Source of the DNA: Faunimonas pinastri
GTDB lineage: Bacteria > Pseudomonadota > Alphaproteobacteria > Rhizobiales > Afifellaceae
Length of the DNA stretch: 64,000 bases
Reading direction: 5' to 3'
NCBI RefSeq assembly: GCF_900110915.1
Contig: NZ_FOFG01000003.1
Span: 124,001-188,000, forward strand
Positions 61,363-64,000 of this stretch are shown here, piece after piece. Every line of letters starts with the position of its first letter. The stretch's first letter is position 1. Both the position numbers and the translations under genes were made by a program. A model generated the notes under the pieces. The model did no database searches. It was given only the letters and a program-made list of their open reading frames with translations, and was not told the origin of the DNA.

Positions 61363-62298
61363 ATGGCCCTGACCGAAGTCAATCGACCCCTGGAACTGCC
61401 GGTGTCGCCGCTCGCCAACCGGCGCGGCCTGAGGGCCGGCCAACGCCGAACCGGTATCCTCCTGCTGCTGCCGGCCATCGCCGTCTTCGCCGTGGTGATC
61501 CTCTACCCGTTCCTCAAGGCGCTGGGGCTGTCGCTCTTCCGCTATACGATCGAGATGACGGCGCCCGAGTTCATCGGGCTCGGCAATTTCCGGACCATCG
61601 CCACGAGCGGCGAGGTGTGGAACGCCTTCCTCGTCACGGCCATCTACGTGCTCTTCACCACGGTGGGGACGCTCGTGCTGGGGCTCGGATGGGCGCTGAT
61701 CCTGAACCAGCCGTTCCGCGGCCGTGCGGTGCTGCGCTCGTTCTCGCTGCTGCCCTGGGTCCTGCCCAGCACGGTAAGCGCTTTCATCTGGGGCTGGATC
61801 TTCAACGCGCGCTTCGGTGTGCTGAACGCGATCCTGCTGGAACTCGGCCTCATCGATTACCCGCAGGCCTGGCTCTCCACCCCGCAGGGCGCGATGCTGG
61901 CGGTGGTGCTCACCAAGATCTGGCTGTCCATTCCGCTGTTCATGGCCTTTTTCCTGGCCGGCCTGCAGAACCTCGACCGCGAGCAGGTGGACGCGGCCCG
62001 CATCGACGGGGCCGGCAACTGGGCGGTGCTGCGCGACCATGTGCTGCCGCATCTCCGCCCCGTGCTGATCGTCGTGGTGGTGATCGGCGTCATCGGCAAT
62101 CTGCAGCAGTTCGACACGATCTTCGCGCTGACCGGCGGCGGCCCGGTGCGGGCGACCACGGTGCTTTCCATCGAGGTCTACAAGCAGGCTTTCGAGCAGT
62201 GGGACATCGGCTTCGCCTCGGCGATCGGCGTCCTCTGGGTGGCAACGCTGATCGCGCCCGCCTTCTTCTATCTGCGGATGCTGGTGAAGGGAGCCTGA
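61363..62298 (+). CDS. CUT1 ABC transporter permease, MalF type
   Basis: A 311-residue permease with about six hydrophobic segments after a 25-residue polar N-terminus. The EAA loop reads EQVDAARIDGAGNWAVLRDH, and LTGGGPVRATTVLSIEVY is the usual late periplasmic motif. It precedes the MalG-type gene by two bases and forms the channel with it. Confidence 0.9.
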   Translation: MALTEVNRPLELPVSPLANRRGLRAGQRRTGILLLLPAIAVFAVVILYPFLKALGLSLFRYTIEMTAPEFIGLGNFRTIATSGEVWNAFLVTAIYVLFTTVGTLVLGLGWALILNQPFRGRAVLRSFSLLPWVLPSTVSAFIWGWIFNARFGVLNAILLELGLIDYPQAWLSTPQGAMLAVVLTKIWLSIPLFMAFFLAGLQNLDREQVDAARIDGAGNWAVLRDHVLPHLRPVLIVVVVIGVIGNLQQFDTIFALTGGGPVRATTVLSIEVYKQAFEQWDIGFASAIGVLWVATLIAPAFFYLRMLVKGA

Positions 62299-62300
62299 GC

Positions 62301-63137
62301 ATGTTCGACCTGTCCAGCCGGTCCGCCAAGGTGGTCTTCGGTCTCTGCCTCGCCGGGATCGGCTTCTTCCTGTTCGCGCCGCTTTACTGGCTGGCGATCT
62401 CGGCCTTCAAGGGGAACGCGGAACTGTATCGCGTCGTGCCGACCCCGGTTCCGCTGCATCCCACACTGACCCATTTCGTGACCGCGCTCACAACCGGCAA
62501 GCTGCCGATGTATCTCACCAACAGCCTGATCACCTCGGGGTGCAGCGCGGCGCTCAACACGCTGCTGGCGCTCTATGCCGGCTACAGCTTCGCCAAGTAT
62601 CGCTATTTCGGCCGCCAGCCGGTCATGCTGTTCATGCTGTCCGCGCAGATGTTCCCGTTCGGGCTTCTGCTCATCAGCCTCTATCCGCTGATGAGCAACC
62701 TCGGCCTGCTCGACACGCGGCCGGGCCTGATCCTGAGCTACATCGTGTTCGCGCTGCCGGTCTCGACCTACATGCTCTACAGCTACTTCAGCCAGGTGCC
62801 GGACGAACTGATCGATGCGGCGCGCGCCGACGGCGCCAACGACTTCCGCATCTTCCATACCATCGTCATCCCGATCTCTATTCCGCCGATCGTGACGGTG
62901 TTCCTGTATTCCTTCATGTGGTCGTGGAACGACCTTCTTTATTCCATGACGCTGATCGTGACCGACACGAAGCGGACCATCGGCCCGGGCCTGCTCCTCA
63001 CCTACCTGAACGAGGTCAATTCCGATTGGGGCGGCGCGATGGCGGCGTCGCTGCTTGCGTCGGCCCCGGTCGTGATCGCCTTCATGTTCCTGCAGCGCTA
63101 CTTCATCCAGGGTGTGACTGCCGGCGCGGTGAAGTAG
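62301..63137 (+). CDS. CUT1 ABC transporter permease, MalG type
   Basis: A 278-residue permease. FLFAPLYWLAISAFKGN is the MalG-type first segment, the EAA loop reads DELIDAARADGANDFRIFHT, and the tail FIQGVTAGAVK is typical. ATG 62301 follows the previous stop by two bases with GGGAG upstream. It ends the operon that began at 56340. Confidence 0.9.
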   Translation: MFDLSSRSAKVVFGLCLAGIGFFLFAPLYWLAISAFKGNAELYRVVPTPVPLHPTLTHFVTALTTGKLPMYLTNSLITSGCSAALNTLLALYAGYSFAKYRYFGRQPVMLFMLSAQMFPFGLLLISLYPLMSNLGLLDTRPGLILSYIVFALPVSTYMLYSYFSQVPDELIDAARADGANDFRIFHTIVIPISIPPIVTVFLYSFMWSWNDLLYSMTLIVTDTKRTIGPGLLLTYLNEVNSDWGGAMAASLLASAPVVIAFMFLQRYFIQGVTAGAVK

Positions 63138-63365
63138 CTTCAGGCAGGTAAGGAGCCGAGCCGACGCCGCGGCCTTGTCGGCCGAGATCGGAACGGCGGC
63201 CCCGAGGCTCGCGGCCACAGCGAAGCTGACCGTCCCGGCGCGACCATGCTGGCGCCGGGCGGTAGGCAAGTGCACCGGACACCGCTGGCCGGGAGCCGTT
63301 CGCGGCACGGCTGGTTGCCGAGCAGCGGGGCTGCTTCAACCCCGCATCGTTCGCAACCCGGCCTT

Positions 63366-63390
63366 GGCTGACAACGAGATCGTGTCAGCC
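63366..63390. terminator. Hairpin at convergent SMP-30 stop
   Basis: GGCTGACA (63366-63373) pairs with TGTCAGCC (63383-63390), overlapping the stop of the minus-strand SMP-30 gene. The loop has a CGA/TCG inner pair. The 228 bp between the MalG-type stop and this hairpin show no supported gene. Confidence 0.55.
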
Positions 63391-64000
63391 GGCATAGCTG
63401 TTGCCGGGCAGGCCGGGGACATCGACCTGAAGCGCGAAGATGCCGCCCGAGAACGGCGCTTCGGCAAGCATGCGGGAGGGCAGCCGGACGCGGGCCGAGG
63501 TGACGAAAAGCGTCTTCAGATCGGGGCCGCCGAGCGTGACGCTGGTCGGGCGCGGCACCGGCAGGCGGACGGTTCGGAGAAGCCTGCCGTCGGGGGCATA
63601 GCGACGTACTGCCCAGCCGTCCCAGACCGCGCACCAGAGGCAACCCTCCCGGTCCACGGTGATCCCGTCCGGTCGGCCTTCCGAGGGAGGAATCTTTGCA
63701 AAGAGCCGACGCGGCCCGAGTGTGCCGGACGCCATGTCGAAATCGAATGCGTAGATGTGGCCCGCCGCCGAATCGACGAAGTAGAAAGTCCGCCCGTCCG
63801 GGCTCCAGTCGAGACCGTTGGCGACCATGTAGCCGGAGGACATGGAGGTCCATCGCCGGTCGGCGTCGATCCGGTAGAGCGCGCCCGTGGCGCGGCTGGC
63901 GTCGAGGCACATGGTGCCGCCCCAGATCCGGCCAAGGGGGTCGCATTTCCCGTCATTGAAGCGGTTTTCCGGGATGTCGGCCTCCGGGTCGACCAGAGGT
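63385..64000 (-). CDS. SMP-30/gluconolactonase-family lactonase (5' end outside window)
   Basis: The last 204 codons of an SMP-30 lactonase whose start lies beyond position 64000. Metal-site motifs RFNDGKCDPLGRIWGG, GLDWSPDGRTFYFVDS and RPDGITVDREGCLWCAVWDG are intact. It is closely similar to the lactonase half of the IclR::SMP-30 fusion, sharing RPDG-TVD, AVWDGW/AHWDGW and LFVTSAR. It faces the importer operon and probably opens the lactone made by the SDR at 59193. Confidence 0.88.
   Translation of the reverse strand, partial: PLVDPEADIPENRFNDGKCDPLGRIWGGTMCLDASRATGALYRIDADRRWTSMSSGYMVANGLDWSPDGRTFYFVDSAAGHIYAFDFDMASGTLGPRRLFAKIPPSEGRPDGITVDREGCLWCAVWDGWAVRRYAPDGRLLRTVRLPVPRPTSVTLGGPDLKTLFVTSARVRLPSRMLAEAPFSGGIFALQVDVPGLPGNSYAG

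Noticed and set aside
1-64000. CRISPR arrays, tRNA/rRNA genes, insertion sequences, prophage, toxin-antitoxin or conjugation genes
   Set aside because: Looked for on both strands. No regularly spaced repeats, no transposase or integrase motifs and no structural RNA were seen.

Overview
This 64 kb window is high-GC, densely coding DNA with rhizobial-type gene content: Liv-type (HAAT) importers, CUT1 sugar importers, many short-chain dehydrogenases, IclR/TetR/LysR regulators and SMP-30 lactonases. I infer an alphaproteobacterium of the Hyphomicrobiales. The genus cannot be settled from the sequence alone. I see no rRNA, tRNA, core housekeeping gene, insertion sequence, phage gene or CRISPR array. 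The region therefore looks like an accessory catabolic stretch, perhaps on a megaplasmid or chromid, made of separate modules that mostly carry their own regulator and are bounded by hairpins.

Layout. (1) 0.2-2.2 kb: an RsbQ/KAI2-like hydrolase translationally coupled to a PAS histidine kinase. (2) 2.4-5.7 kb: two TetR units, one with a dehalogenase/epoxide-hydrolase-like enzyme and one divergent from an SDR, each with a clear palindromic operator. (3) 6.2-17.4 kb: a DUF1684 protein, then cupin, sugar-binding protein, two permeases and SDR with no ATPase; facing genes for a D-2-hydroxyacid dehydrogenase, SMP-30 lactonase, CapA-like protein, D-lactate-dehydrogenase-like flavoenzyme and HCCA-isomerase-like protein. 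(4) 18-38 kb: a CoA-linked catabolic block with GMC oxidoreductase, crotonase/3-hydroxyacyl-CoA dehydrogenase fusion, metallo-hydrolase, carboxymuconolactone decarboxylase family protein, crotonase, two half-size MaoC hotdog proteins, a large Liv operon with two paralogous binding proteins and two SDRs, a cyclase-family hydrolase, a CoA-transferase and a LysR regulator. (5) 38.3-45.2 kb: fused DhaK-DhaL kinase, FAD oxidoreductase, MFS carrier, IclR regulator and a divergent DapA-family aldolase/dehydratase; three copies of one 16-bp motif mark this as a single IclR regulon. (6) 45.2-49.7 kb: DUF2938 membrane protein/MerR pair with a SoxR-like box, then an IclR-esterase-MFS operon. (7) 50-54.6 kb: a second complete Liv importer. 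(8) 55.2-64 kb: a KDGal kinase (DgoK) and a sugar module with an IclR::SMP-30 fusion protein, MalK/UgpC-type ATPase, SDR, binding protein, two permeases and a second SMP-30 lactonase cut by the window end.

How it may work together (inference). The sugar modules look like import, then oxidation by an SDR, lactone opening by SMP-30 and 2-keto-3-deoxy-sugar metabolism through DgoK or DapA-type enzymes. The central block looks like uptake of a carboxylic or aromatic acid by the Liv system, CoA activation by CaiB/BaiF transfer and modified beta-oxidation. No acyl-CoA dehydrogenase, thiolase or CoA ligase lies in the window, so that pathway is incomplete here. Substrates cannot be named from sequence.

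The most notable items are the RsbQ-PAS-kinase module, the IclR::SMP-30 fusion whose operator exactly fills its promoter spacer, the three-site IclR regulon around DhaKL/DapA, the SoxR-like box, and repeated strong hairpins between binding-protein genes and the genes downstream of them.
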